A stretch of DNA of 64,000 nucleotides from Bin55 sp963664665 (GCA_963664665.2 CAXXMH010000004.1:682001-746000), one strand, 5' to 3'. Positions 9,273-18,305 are shown, counted from the first letter of the stretch. Numbers and translations are program-made. The notes: generated from the sequence alone by a model not told the origin.

Positions 9273-9734
9273 GTGACTCATGCAGATCGTTTCAGAGAAG
9301 TTGTTGACAGATTTACCGAAGCTGTTGAAAGTAACGACGGCGAGGCTCTTGCATCACTATTCGCACCGAGCGGTGTATATTGCGACGGCTTTTATGGGGA
9401 ATTCGTCGGAAGAGAAGCCATTGCTGCTATGTTGCGTGATCATTTTTGGGGACACGCAGAAGGATTTCGTTGGGAGATGTCCAATCTCCTAAGCGACGGC
9501 GAGCACGGGTATGCAACATATTTGTTTAGTTACTCTTCAACGATGCCGGAAGCAGCAGGCAAGCAAGTGGTCTTTGACGGCATTGCCCACTATACGTTTG
9601 AAGATAACCTGATCGTGCGCTATGAAGAGATCTTCAATACCGGCATGGCTCAGGCGCAGCTTGATTTTGATCCAATTCGAATTAAAAAGCACTTACTGAA
9701 AAAAGCCGAACAGCTTAAAGGCAATCCGCTATAA
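9273..9734 (+). CDS. SnoaL-like / NTF2-fold protein
   Basis: 153 residues from a GTG start. The pattern of an N-terminal helix (VVDRFTEAVESNDGEALASLFAPSG) followed by G-EFVGREAIAAMLRDHF and beta strands with an aromatic core is the SnoaL/NTF2-like cone fold. Members are isomerases, hydrolases or ligand-binding proteins, so no reaction can be assigned. The C-terminus is lysine-rich. It is convergent with the Nudix gene 12 bases downstream and has no obvious operon partner. Confidence 0.75.
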   Translation: MTHADRFREVVDRFTEAVESNDGEALASLFAPSGVYCDGFYGEFVGREAIAAMLRDHFWGHAEGFRWEMSNLLSDGEHGYATYLFSYSSTMPEAAGKQVVFDGIAHYTFEDNLIVRYEEIFNTGMAQAQLDFDPIRIKKHLLKKAEQLKGNPL

Positions 9735-9746
9735 CAGGTTTGTCTG

Positions 9747-10412
9747 TTAATTCGGATCGATCGGTTCGTTGTACTTCGGATCGACGGCTGTAAAGAGCGT
9801 TTGCAGGGTTCGGTACGTCAATCCCCAGACAAAATGACGTTGCTCGAGTCGATAACCATTGAACGGGACTTGTGCATCTGCTATGGCGCGGAACTCCACA
9901 TCATGGTTGTGACCATTGAACATGGCGTTGAAAGAACCCCATACCACCTCGTCAACTTCGTGGTTCAGGCTTAAGTTTGGAATTGAATCCACCACAAAGA
10001 CGTAGGGTGCGACGAGCATGTCGACTGTTCTACCACGTGGCGCAGCACGTTGGTGCGATAACGGTCCGATAAATCGGGAATCACTCAGATCAAGTCCGAT
10101 TTCCTCTTCCGTCTCGCGTACGGCCGCAGCGACCAGGTCAGCGTCGCCCTCATCCATGTGACCACCCGGAAACGCCATGTGGCCAGACCAAGGGTCTCCG
10201 GCGACTGTCGCGCGCTTGATGAAGAGGACTTCAGTCTGATCGGTTGATTGATGAAGCACCACAGCCACAGCGGCTTGCCTAGTGTGCCTCGTCGGTTTGG
10301 TCAATGACGGTCGATGTTCGCTAACGCGACGTGAAATCGTCTCGATGGTGTGATCTATCAACGATGAAATGCGCGGACGCAATGTAAGAAACGCGAAATC
10401 ATAAGGGCGCAT
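9747..10412 (-). CDS. Nudix hydrolase, CoA pyrophosphatase-like (NudL group)
   Basis: 221 residues. The Nudix box lies around residues 94-118 (AFPGGHMDEGD, then AAVRETEEEIGL) with the metal-binding Glu run EEE intact. Upstream is the RQAAVAVVLHQ strand and downstream SHQRAAPRGRTVDMLVAPYVF, a layout resembling the CoA-diphosphatase group that trims CoA and acyl-CoA to phosphopantetheine. Length is slightly above E. coli NudL. It is divergent from the carboxypeptidase-lyase fusion with only 52 bases between them. Hydrolase class is firm, the CoA substrate moderate. Confidence 0.88.
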   Translation of the reverse strand: MRPYDFAFLTLRPRISSLIDHTIETISRRVSEHRPSLTKPTRHTRQAAVAVVLHQSTDQTEVLFIKRATVAGDPWSGHMAFPGGHMDEGDADLVAAAVRETEEEIGLDLSDSRFIGPLSHQRAAPRGRTVDMLVAPYVFVVDSIPNLSLNHEVDEVVWGSFNAMFNGHNHDVEFRAIADAQVPFNGYRLEQRHFVWGLTYRTLQTLFTAVDPKYNEPIDPN

Positions 10413-10464
10413 GTGCTGTTCTCGACGTGCACAATTGAAGCATTAGTTAGTACGGTTTGAACTA

Positions 10465-13077
10465 GTGCGTTCTCACGGCCTCCTCTTAATTGCCAGTGCA
10501 TTTTTGTGCCTATCAGTTCTTGCCGAAGACGGAGCAGAGTGTGCATCGAACATCGCGCGGATCACGAATAACTACCCAACCGCCAATTTCGATACCTGTA
10601 AAGTTGTCGATGAGAACTCGTTTGTTCTCTCCATCGTGCCAGAAGATGAACCAATAAATCCAAGCCCATGGTACGGATTCGCGGTTGAGCGTCTAAGTGA
10701 CGTCGATGATGAGGTTCGAGTCTCTCTCACCTACCAGAACACCAGGCACCGATACCCGCCGAAATTTAGTTTCAACAAAGTAGCTTGGGTTCGCATGGAC
10801 CAGAGTCTGGTGGTTAGCAAGGATGAATCAACGGCAACATTCGCGATCCCTCGTGGCGCGAGACTGATCTACGTATCGGCGCAAGCCGTTGTCGATGTGG
10901 CGATGTACCGCACTTGGATGACGAGGCTCGTCGAAATCTACCCGTTCTTAATGCGTAAGGAACTCGGGTTTTCGGTCGCGAAACGACCAATTGAGTCCCT
11001 AGTACTGAATCCTGATGCCCAGCGCGTTGTCGTCCTCCTCGGGAGGCAGCACCCACCTGAAGTGACAGGTACGTTCGCGTTTATGGCGTTCGCCGAGAAG
11101 CTGCTTGATCTGAAAGTTCACGCTCACGACCAACAAGACAAGCGGTTACTTGAGTTTTTCCGCCAACACATGATTGTCTTCGTTCCTTTGCTGAATCCTG
11201 ACGGTGTGCAGGAAGGTCATTGGCGTCATAACCTGCGAAGTACCGACTTGAATCGCGATTGGTTTGAGCAGGCACAACCCGAGACTAAATCTGTAGTGCG
11301 TTATCTCGAGGATCTGACCGGCCAGGATAAGCAAATCGTTCTCCATATCGACTTCCACTCGACTAATCGAGACGTGCTGTATACACAGATGCACGATGAC
11401 GTGACGATTCCGGAAAACTTTGCAGCGCAGTGGTTGGCGTTCGTAACTAATCGAGGCCTCGCGCGACTACCGGAACACGCGCCGCGACCGCTGACCGACC
11501 AAGGTACCGCAAAGGGGTACTTCTTCAAGACTTACGGTATTCCCTCTATTACCTATGAAGTCGGGGATGAATCCGATCTTCGCGACGTGAGGCTTACGGC
11601 TGCGGAATTCGCATTGGGCATGGTGTCGATATTTGGCGAATTAGTTTCAAGTACGACGAATCAAGAACCTTCCACCTGCGATACGTTGTATTGCCTCATG
11701 GTGAACGCGAATGGCGCATCCTTGCTTGTCTTGGAGGAGCAAGGATTGATTGATTCAGCGTTAGCTACGAGACTCGCACGAGAGCAACTTATTTACAAAC
11801 AAGACGCGGAGCGGCACGGCTGGCCGTCAGGTCAGAACTACCTCACGTTCGAGGAGGAAATGATCGAGAAACTAGGTCCCGAAGGCTCAAATGTTCACGT
11901 CGGTCGCTCAAGACAAGATTTGCACGGAATTGCTCGAAGGATGCTCGCACGGCTCAAGGCACTGGCGTTCTACGGATCGTTGATTGAAGCGCGAGCGGCA
12001 CTGCTTGACGTGGCCTCGCAACACGGAGATGTCGTGATTCCAGCGTATACGCATGGAGTTCCATCTCAACCGACGACGTATGGACACTTGTTACTCGCGT
12101 TTGAGACTGCGTTATCGCGCGACACTAAACGATTACAGAATGCCATACGGCGGTTAAACCGAAGTCAGCTAGGTGTCGCTGCAGGCTCAGGCTCGAGTTT
12201 TGATCTCGACAGGGAGCAACTCGCAAGATGGCTCGCTTTTGAAGGTGCTATTCGAAATACGTACGACGCCAACTTCCTGTCGACCGCGGACTACAAGCTC
12301 GAAATAGCCGGCGTGATGTCGCAAGGCTTGGCCACGATTTCTAAATTTCTCGCCAACGTGCATGCGCAGCAGCGTAACCCACGTCCGTGGATCTATTTAG
12401 GCGACGAATTGGTGAGTGGCAGCAGCATCATGCCTCAGAAGCGTAATCCGCGAGAATTGGACCGGATTCGCACGCTCGCTGCACAGGTTCTTGGCGGCAC
12501 GAACGCAATACAGCTATTGAATCACAACGTCGATACGGGTATGCACGACTATCGAACCGTTACACCTCTAGTAGAGACCCTGGAGCTAGCGGAGACCGTA
12601 TATAGACGTTTTGCGACGCTACTCAAGCACATTCACGTGGATCGCGAGATAGCTATGTATGAGCTTAAGAGAGGGTTTTCGACTTCGACGGAGATCGCCG
12701 AGACACTCTATCGCGAAGCGCGTATTCCGTTTAGGACAGCACACGAGTACGCGAAGCAAGTCGTCGAACACGCTCGAGTCACCGGTCAGCGTTTGGATGA
12801 ATTAGCTAGTCAGGATTTGCAGAGAATCTATGGGGAGGTCGTAGGTGATGCTTTGCCGGTGTCAGTCGACGCTATCAAGAATGCGATGGATCCGAGCTTT
12901 TTCATCGCAATTCGAGATGATCGCGGAGGACCGGCGACTCAATCGGTCAGTGATTCGGTCTATGAACATAGACGTGATTTAGCACAAGATGAAACGTGGT
13001 TGCGAGTAAGTCTTGCTCAAATCCGATTCGCGGAAGATCGACTGGATGCACAGTTAAGAATGCTCGCTTCTCGTTAG
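10465..13077 (+). CDS. Exported fusion of an M14 zinc carboxypeptidase and an argininosuccinate-lyase-like domain
   Basis: 870 residues from GTG, beginning with a signal peptide (LLLIASAFLCLSVLA, cleavage near residue 21). Residues about 150-390 form an M14 metallocarboxypeptidase: H-x-x-E in QHPPE (near 194), NPDG (244), WRHNLRSTDLNRDW (about 255-268), the third zinc His in DFHST (295) and the catalytic Glu in ITYEVGDE (363) are all present. Residues about 410-870 form a fumarase/aspartase-superfamily lyase closest to argininosuccinate lyase: HVGRSRQD (475), SQPTTYGHLLLA (about 535) and the signature GSSIMPQKRNP (about 651). The usual SRND is SRQD here; the true argH at 28041 keeps SRND. A canonical ASL is cytosolic, so an exported copy joined to a peptidase is odd. 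It is followed by a TonB-dependent receptor. Substrate unknown. Confidence 0.87.
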   Translation: MRSHGLLLIASAFLCLSVLAEDGAECASNIARITNNYPTANFDTCKVVDENSFVLSIVPEDEPINPSPWYGFAVERLSDVDDEVRVSLTYQNTRHRYPPKFSFNKVAWVRMDQSLVVSKDESTATFAIPRGARLIYVSAQAVVDVAMYRTWMTRLVEIYPFLMRKELGFSVAKRPIESLVLNPDAQRVVVLLGRQHPPEVTGTFAFMAFAEKLLDLKVHAHDQQDKRLLEFFRQHMIVFVPLLNPDGVQEGHWRHNLRSTDLNRDWFEQAQPETKSVVRYLEDLTGQDKQIVLHIDFHSTNRDVLYTQMHDDVTIPENFAAQWLAFVTNRGLARLPEHAPRPLTDQGTAKGYFFKTYGIPSITYEVGDESDLRDVRLTAAEFALGMVSIFGELVSSTTNQEPSTCDTLYCLMVNANGASLLVLEEQGLIDSALATRLAREQLIYKQDAERHGWPSGQNYLTFEEEMIEKLGPEGSNVHVGRSRQDLHGIARRMLARLKALAFYGSLIEARAALLDVASQHGDVVIPAYTHGVPSQPTTYGHLLLAFETALSRDTKRLQNAIRRLNRSQLGVAAGSGSSFDLDREQLARWLAFEGAIRNTYDANFLSTADYKLEIAGVMSQGLATISKFLANVHAQQRNPRPWIYLGDELVSGSSIMPQKRNPRELDRIRTLAAQVLGGTNAIQLLNHNVDTGMHDYRTVTPLVETLELAETVYRRFATLLKHIHVDREIAMYELKRGFSTSTEIAETLYREARIPFRTAHEYAKQVVEHARVTGQRLDELASQDLQRIYGEVVGDALPVSVDAIKNAMDPSFFIAIRDDRGGPATQSVSDSVYEHRRDLAQDETWLRVSLAQIRFAEDRLDAQLRMLASR

Positions 13078-13134
13078 AAGCTTAAAGTTGCAATAGTCAG
13101 CGCTTTATAGGTTTAATTCACGTCTGCAAGTCTT

Positions 13135-13150
13135 GAACCCGCTTGGGTTC
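13135..13150 (+). other. Small perfect hairpin in the fusion gene / TonB receptor spacer
   Basis: GAACCC, loop GCTT, GGGTTC: a 6-bp perfect stem inside the 123-base gap before the preferred receptor start. There is no T-run after it, so it is not a standard terminator. It could modulate readthrough or mRNA processing, or be chance. Confidence 0.3.
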
Positions 13151-13200
13151 GTTAGCTCATCTGCATGTCTTTCTCGCTACCACGATCAGGGAGATTCCTG

Positions 13201-16188
13201 ATGCAAAACCGTATCTCGTCGACAACGATCTTACCGCTGACATTCATCGCGACTTTCTTCGCGTCCACGTTGTTTGCACAGGAGGAGGATGCTGAGGACG
13301 AGGAGATCATTGAAGAAGTCATCGTCACAGGGTCTCAAATCCGCGGCGCGGACGTAACGGGTCTGTTGCCAGTTACAGTGATCGATGCGTCGGACATTGA
13401 TGCTATGGGTGTCACTTCAGGCGATGAACTGCTTGAAATGCTTCCGGAACAAGGACAGAACCTCTTCAACGAGGAGGAAAACATAAGCGGCGGTGTGAAT
13501 TCAGCGCGTGGTGACGTGGGTGCCTTCAACCTTCGCAATCTAGGTACCGGCAACACATTAGTCTTGCTGAACGGTCGTCGCATGGTCAATGCTGCGAGCT
13601 TTCAAACCGAGGCAATCGGTGGTAGTTTCGTACCCGTCAACACGGTCAACTCAAACACGCTACCTGTCTTTGGCGTTGAACGAGTTGAACTTCTCAAGGA
13701 CGGCGCTTCCGCAATCTACGGTGCAGATGCGGTTGCAGGGGTCGTGAACACGGTATTGAAAAACGACATTGAGGGATTGCGGCTCAAATTCCGTGGTAAC
13801 TCCTACGAAGTCGCTGGTCGCACGTCGTTTTCATCGAATCTCGAGTGGGGACGATTTTTCAATGAAGGCGCGACGAATGTTGGCGTCATGCTCGATGTCT
13901 ACACTCGAGATCGGATTCATTCGTCAGAAGATGATCGATGGGCGAACGCGGATTTAAGACGGCTTGTTCCAGATGATTCACCGTGGAGTGGGGACACACG
14001 ATTCCGCAACACGAGCGTGAACAATCTCTTTGGTCAATTCGACGCCGTCAGTAGCGTTTCACGGCTCGATATACGAGGTCCAGTTACCGACGGTTCTGGC
14101 GAATTTGAGACCTATCCGGCAGGCGATCCAAGGTGTGCATACCCGTTGAATTCCCGAGTTTGTGGTGCGCCTGATGGGCAGGGAGTAGAGCGATACAACA
14201 TTAGCGAGTTTCGTGACCTCTCGGCCGAGCTGGTTCGCAGCAATGCACTTGTATTTATCAATCACGATTTTTCAGAGACGCTTCAGGCGTACACAGAATT
14301 GCTCTACTACATGTCCGAATCTCACATGAATCGGCATCCATCTGCGTCGTTTAGCTCCGTTCGGCTACGCGTCGCGGCGGATAACTACTACAACCCACTT
14401 GGACCATGCGGTTCGCCGAATCGATTGCCTGACGACCTCGTGGGAGAGGATCTACCGTGCTCTGGCGTGGAACTTCAGATCGATAACTATCGATTCGCGG
14501 AATTGCCTCGTTCGGTAAACAATGACGGTTCAGTTTTCCGTGTTGTACAAGGCCTCCGGGGCGTAAAGAATGATTGGGATTGGGATACAGCAGTTGTCTG
14601 GTCAATCGCTAGGCGCCTTGATTTAACAGGAAATCGTGTATCCAACGTTCTCATGAATGAAGCGTTAAGCGATCCAACTCCGGCTGCCTATAACCCGTTC
14701 AGTGGTGGTGTCGACAGCAACATTGAGCGTGCGCTCATTGATGTGTACCGCGATAACGATGCCGGTCTCTTCATGTGGGATCTCAAGTTCTCGAACCCAA
14801 ACGTCGTTGAGCTGCCTGCGGGATCTATGGGTGCACTTATCGGATATGAACATCGTCGGGAGTGGTTTAGGGACGATCGAGACCCAAGGCTCGACGGTAC
14901 GATTCCATTCACGGATTTTGACGGGGACACTTTTCCATTTGTTTCGGACGTAATTAACAGTAGTCCCACGCCAGACAACAGCGGTTCACGACGTGTCGAT
15001 TCGTTATTTGCGGAACTCGCGATCCCAATCGCGTCAAATATCGAAGCTCAGGCGGCGGTACGGTTTGAGAACTTTTCAGACGTCGATAACGCGGTGGTTG
15101 GAAAATTAGCTGCAGGCTGGCAGATCGCTGATCCAGTTTCATTACGCGCATCTTGGTCAGAATCATTTCGTGTGCCGAATCTAGTGACTGTCAACGAAGA
15201 TATCGTGGCACGGCAAAACACCCGCACTGATTACACCTGCTTCTATGCCGCGAATCGAGGTGGGGATCCCGGCGAGGACATTCTCGATTGCACGAATTCG
15301 ACTCAGCGTACCGCACAAGGTAGTGATGCGCTCGTACCTGAGCGCTCGGACAACATCTCGGTTGGGGTGGTATTCGACTTGTTGGATTCGTTGACGATCA
15401 CGACCGACTATTGGTCGATCGTGAAGGAAGACACGATCGGGTTGTTTGGAGAAGAGAACCACACCGTGCTTGATCTCGTCTACCGAATTCAGCACGGCGG
15501 GTCAAATTGCGAGGCGCTGGCTGGAAATGACGCGGTTATTCGTGACCCAATCACAGCCGCAGACGAAATCGGCGTGTACGAGGCGGCGGGTATCTGCCCC
15601 GCTGGCCAAGCGATTCGAGTCAATGACCGTTACGCAAATCTGGATACCCGTACGCTCCAAGGATTCGATCTTGGAATTTACTGGGAAGCTGATACGGACT
15701 TCGGTGATTTCAGTGTCAGTTATATGGCGTCGTTTCTTGAGAAGTTTGAACAAGAAGCCGGTGGTAACGCAGCGACCTTGATTGAAGCTAAGGAATCGGG
15801 TTTGTTACCGGGTGACATACCAGTTGTCGGATTTGACGATCTGGTTCAGAGGGATGGAAATCAAAAATACAAAGGTACATTAATCGCACGGTGGCGCAAG
15901 GATCCCTGGGGAGGCTCGTTATCTCAGACCACGATCGGGAAGGTCTACCAGAACTCCTTGACATTGAGCGACGGCACACGTTATTGGCTTGACGCAATGA
16001 CTACGTGGAACGCTCGTGTGGATTATCGATTCAAGCTGCAAGACACGCCAGCCCGAGTACGCTTCGGCGTTAACAACCTACTCAACGAACGCGCGCCATT
16101 GGCGGATCGATATTTCGGTTTTATGTCCGACGTCCATCGTGACTACGGTCGCTACGTCTACTCAGACATCATGTTCACGCTTGATTAA
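13201..16188 (+). CDS. TonB-dependent outer-membrane receptor
   Basis: About 995 residues from ATG 13201. The reading extends to 13165, but the signal peptide (MQNRISSTTILPLTFIATFF, cleaved near TLFAQ) fits the inner ATG. An acidic linker precedes IEEVIVTGSQIRG, the usual start of the plug in this receptor class. The plug continues with NLRNLGTGNTLVLLNGRRM and VERVELLKDGASAIYGADAVAGVVN. The rest is a beta-barrel ending VNNLLNERAPLADRYFGF ... SDIMFTLD. The barrel is long, as in substrate-degrading marine bacteria. Imports through it need TonB-ExbBD. Its position after the exported carboxypeptidase-lyase suggests uptake of that enzyme's substrate or product, which is inference. Confidence 0.95.
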   Translation: MQNRISSTTILPLTFIATFFASTLFAQEEDAEDEEIIEEVIVTGSQIRGADVTGLLPVTVIDASDIDAMGVTSGDELLEMLPEQGQNLFNEEENISGGVNSARGDVGAFNLRNLGTGNTLVLLNGRRMVNAASFQTEAIGGSFVPVNTVNSNTLPVFGVERVELLKDGASAIYGADAVAGVVNTVLKNDIEGLRLKFRGNSYEVAGRTSFSSNLEWGRFFNEGATNVGVMLDVYTRDRIHSSEDDRWANADLRRLVPDDSPWSGDTRFRNTSVNNLFGQFDAVSSVSRLDIRGPVTDGSGEFETYPAGDPRCAYPLNSRVCGAPDGQGVERYNISEFRDLSAELVRSNALVFINHDFSETLQAYTELLYYMSESHMNRHPSASFSSVRLRVAADNYYNPLGPCGSPNRLPDDLVGEDLPCSGVELQIDNYRFAELPRSVNNDGSVFRVVQGLRGVKNDWDWDTAVVWSIARRLDLTGNRVSNVLMNEALSDPTPAAYNPFSGGVDSNIERALIDVYRDNDAGLFMWDLKFSNPNVVELPAGSMGALIGYEHRREWFRDDRDPRLDGTIPFTDFDGDTFPFVSDVINSSPTPDNSGSRRVDSLFAELAIPIASNIEAQAAVRFENFSDVDNAVVGKLAAGWQIADPVSLRASWSESFRVPNLVTVNEDIVARQNTRTDYTCFYAANRGGDPGEDILDCTNSTQRTAQGSDALVPERSDNISVGVVFDLLDSLTITTDYWSIVKEDTIGLFGEENHTVLDLVYRIQHGGSNCEALAGNDAVIRDPITAADEIGVYEAAGICPAGQAIRVNDRYANLDTRTLQGFDLGIYWEADTDFGDFSVSYMASFLEKFEQEAGGNAATLIEAKESGLLPGDIPVVGFDDLVQRDGNQKYKGTLIARWRKDPWGGSLSQTTIGKVYQNSLTLSDGTRYWLDAMTTWNARVDYRFKLQDTPARVRFGVNNLLNERAPLADRYFGFMSDVHRDYGRYVYSDIMFTLD

Positions 16189-16214
16189 TACAGACAAAAC
16201 AGAACAGTAAGGGA

Positions 16215-16826
16215 TTGGAATTGGCACATTTAAAGCGCATCGGGCTCGACGAAGAAGAGGATTCCACGGAAGAGAGGAAGACTCCAGCCGTCAATATTCA
16301 CAAGATTCTCTTCGATCATCGAACGCTAACGCTGTTTGGTGAGATTGACTCAGCTTGCGCGCAGGAAACGGCGGAAGATCTACTCGCTCTGGCTTATGAG
16401 AACGACGATCCGATCACTATGTTTCTGGGATCTCCCGGCGGTCATGTTGAATCAGGAGACACCGTATTCGATGTCATTCAGTTCATTAAGCCGTCGGTCC
16501 GTATAGTGGGGACTGGCTGGGTTGGGAGCATCGCGACTCAAATCTATCTGGCGGCCGAGAAAGAAAACAGGTTTTGTTTGCCGAATACGAGGTTTCTAAT
16601 TCATCAACCGTCGGCCGGCTTCGGTGGTGATGCGGTCGATATCGAGATCCATGCTCGCGAGATCGTCAAAACGCGCGAGCGGATAAATAGCATCATTTCG
16701 GAACGGACAGGGCAACCCATCGAACGCGTCGAGCAAGATACTGATCGTGACTATTGGATGAGCGCGGAAGAATCGCTTGAATACGGGTTGGTTGGGAAGA
16801 TCATCAATTCGGTCGATGATCTCTAA
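16215..16826 (+). CDS. ClpP-like serine protease homolog
   Basis: 203 residues from a TTG start, with a purine-rich site just upstream (GTAAGGGA). ClpP/crotonase fold: FLGSPGGHVESGDTVFDVIQFI, GTGWVGSIATQIYLAA with Ser105, RFLIHQPSAG with His130, and EQDTDRDYWMSAEESLEYGLVG with Asp175. These are the three catalytic residues in ClpP order. The first 25 residues are charged (EEEDSTEERK) and unlike the ClpP propeptide. The Ser loop (GWVGS) differs from the usual GMAAS, so this is a paralog rather than the housekeeping subunit. No ClpX or ClpA is nearby. It follows the TonB receptor by 26 bases. Confidence 0.85.
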   Translation: MELAHLKRIGLDEEEDSTEERKTPAVNIHKILFDHRTLTLFGEIDSACAQETAEDLLALAYENDDPITMFLGSPGGHVESGDTVFDVIQFIKPSVRIVGTGWVGSIATQIYLAAEKENRFCLPNTRFLIHQPSAGFGGDAVDIEIHAREIVKTRERINSIISERTGQPIERVEQDTDRDYWMSAEESLEYGLVGKIINSVDDL

Positions 16827-16837
16827 CACCGTCTCCC

Positions 16838-17488
16838 ATGGCTGAGCTACGTCTGAAGTTTGACGACTTTGATGTCAGTGCGCGGATAGACGAAGTCGCT
16901 GATTCGATAGCGACTCTGGTGTTTGCGCATGGTGCTGGTGCATCGATGCACCATGCAACGCTCGAAGAGATCGCGCGCAAGTGCAACGAATCGAGGATCT
17001 CGGTTGTGCGCTACAACTTTCCCTACATGGAAGCGAAGAAGAATCGCACCGACTCGCAACCAGTCGCAACACTCACGATCAAGGCTGCGCTAGAACTAGC
17101 TCAGAAGAAGCTGAAGGGACCGTATCTGCTGGGAGGTCATAGTTTCGGTGGTAGGATGTCATCGCATGCGGTAGTTGACCATGCGCTAGATGTTGCTGGT
17201 CTCATTTTCTGTTCGTTTCCGCTACACAATCCCAAAAAGCCAAGTATCGTTCGCGCAGAACATATGGACGCGATAGAGGTACCGATGCTCTTTCTTTCAG
17301 GAACGCGTGATGGTATGGCCCAACACGATCTAATGGAGAGCGTTGTGGCTAGATTAAGCGCCGAATTACATTGGCTAGATACTGCTGATCATGGCTACAA
17401 GGTGTTGAAGAGAACGCGACAACGCACTGATGATGTCTTTAGCGAGATGGTCGGACACATTGAAGCATTTGTATCAGGATTGACGTGA
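16838..17488 (+). CDS. KANL3/Tex30-type alpha/beta hydrolase
   Basis: 216 residues. Small alpha/beta hydrolase with the oxyanion strand TLVFAHGAGASMHH, the nucleophile elbow GGHSFGG (Ser102), an Asp candidate in LFLSGTRDGMA and His in TADHGYKVLKR. This order fits the KANL3/Tex30 group, whose bacterial members have no established substrate. The gene starts 11 bases after the ClpP-like gene and is probably co-transcribed with it. Hydrolase fold certain, reaction unknown. Confidence 0.88.
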   Translation: MAELRLKFDDFDVSARIDEVADSIATLVFAHGAGASMHHATLEEIARKCNESRISVVRYNFPYMEAKKNRTDSQPVATLTIKAALELAQKKLKGPYLLGGHSFGGRMSSHAVVDHALDVAGLIFCSFPLHNPKKPSIVRAEHMDAIEVPMLFLSGTRDGMAQHDLMESVVARLSAELHWLDTADHGYKVLKRTRQRTDDVFSEMVGHIEAFVSGLT

Positions 17489-17982
17489 GTGCGGGACGTA
17501 CCTGTTCTACTCACATAACCGATCGAGCGTCACTGATTCTGTAAGACGAACATCGCATAGAGCAGCTTCGAGGCTTCCAAATATTGAAGACCGTTGAGCT
17601 GCGCTTTAACTAAAAGCTGTCCCCAACTCTATTCGCTGCTGTGTTTATTCAGTCCATGACGTACTGTCTCGTTTAGGCGTACTGCATCTAACAGGTTGCG
17701 CAAACGCCGTCGAACCGATATTTCTACGACCTGAGTACATTCTTCCTTTCCACTGATCGTCAATTCGATGGTCCGGAGGCACTGCGAATTTTGGCGAGCG
17801 TCGACGGAGCAAGTTGACTAACTTTGCCTTGTCCTTTTGCGAAGGACGTTCGTAACTTGATGACGCGGATTGCCGTGTTGGGTAGACATCATGACTCACA
17901 AGTGACGCAATCGAGTGTGGGTTACCGGGTCGGGACAAGGGAGGTCAACACCGAGACCCAGAACGGTTTCTTGTGCTGTATA
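17489..17982. other. Intergenic stretch without a recognisable gene
   Basis: About 490 bases between the hydrolase gene and the toxin-antitoxin operator. Short readings exist on both strands (for example 17645-17938 on the minus strand), but they have no recognisable domain. No tRNA, terminator or insertion-sequence end was identified. Confidence 0.5.
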
Positions 17983-18012
17983 CATATTTCCGGTAAGATT
18001 ACCGGAAATATG
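17983..18012. promoter_or_regulatory. Perfect 14+2+14 palindrome, probable toxin-antitoxin operator
   Basis: Left arm CATATTTCCGGTAA, two-base spacer GA, right arm TTACCGGAAATATG: a perfect 14-bp inverted repeat ending nine bases before the antitoxin ATG at 18021. Position and symmetry are as expected for the autoregulatory operator bound by a dimeric antitoxin or toxin-antitoxin complex. The palindrome is seen directly; the binding protein is inferred. Confidence 0.75.
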
Positions 18013-18020
18013 AGCGAATT

Positions 18021-18305
18021 ATGGCCACCACGAATTCTTCTTCAGTCACACAGTGGCGCAAACGCCGACAGCGTCAAGGTTTTGTGCGTGTCGAGGTCCA
18101 GGTTCGCAAAGAAGATGCTGCATTGGTTCGTGACGTAGCCAAGGCGTTAATCGATCCAGATCGCGAGAGTGAAACGCGTGACATTTTGCGCGAGAACATT
18201 GCATCTCCGTCGCAAGGTGGGCTCAAAGCATTACTGAGCTCTGCGCCTCTCGAAGGAATTAATCTCGTACGGCAAAGCGATTTTGGACGAAGCGATCCTC
18301 TATGA
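18021..18305 (+). CDS. Putative VapB-like antitoxin
   Basis: 94 residues, basic at the N-terminus (QWRKRRQRQGFVRVEVQVRKEDAALVRDVAKAL), which looks like a short DNA-binding segment, with an acidic C-terminal part. I do not assign it to a named antitoxin family with confidence. The antitoxin role comes from context: a perfect palindrome directly upstream and a four-base overlap (ATGA, 18302-18305) with a PIN-domain toxin gene. Confidence 0.7.
   Translation: MATTNSSSVTQWRKRRQRQGFVRVEVQVRKEDAALVRDVAKALIDPDRESETRDILRENIASPSQGGLKALLSSAPLEGINLVRQSDFGRSDPL

Noticed and set aside
13135..13150. Hairpin as a terminator between the fusion gene and the TonB receptor
   Set aside because: Stem is only 6 bp and has no T-run, so it does not separate the two genes transcriptionally; kept only as a minor structural note.
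17645..17938. 97-residue minus-strand frame suspected to be a transposase or integrase scrap
   Set aside because: No recognisable motif; similarity could not be argued beyond basic composition.
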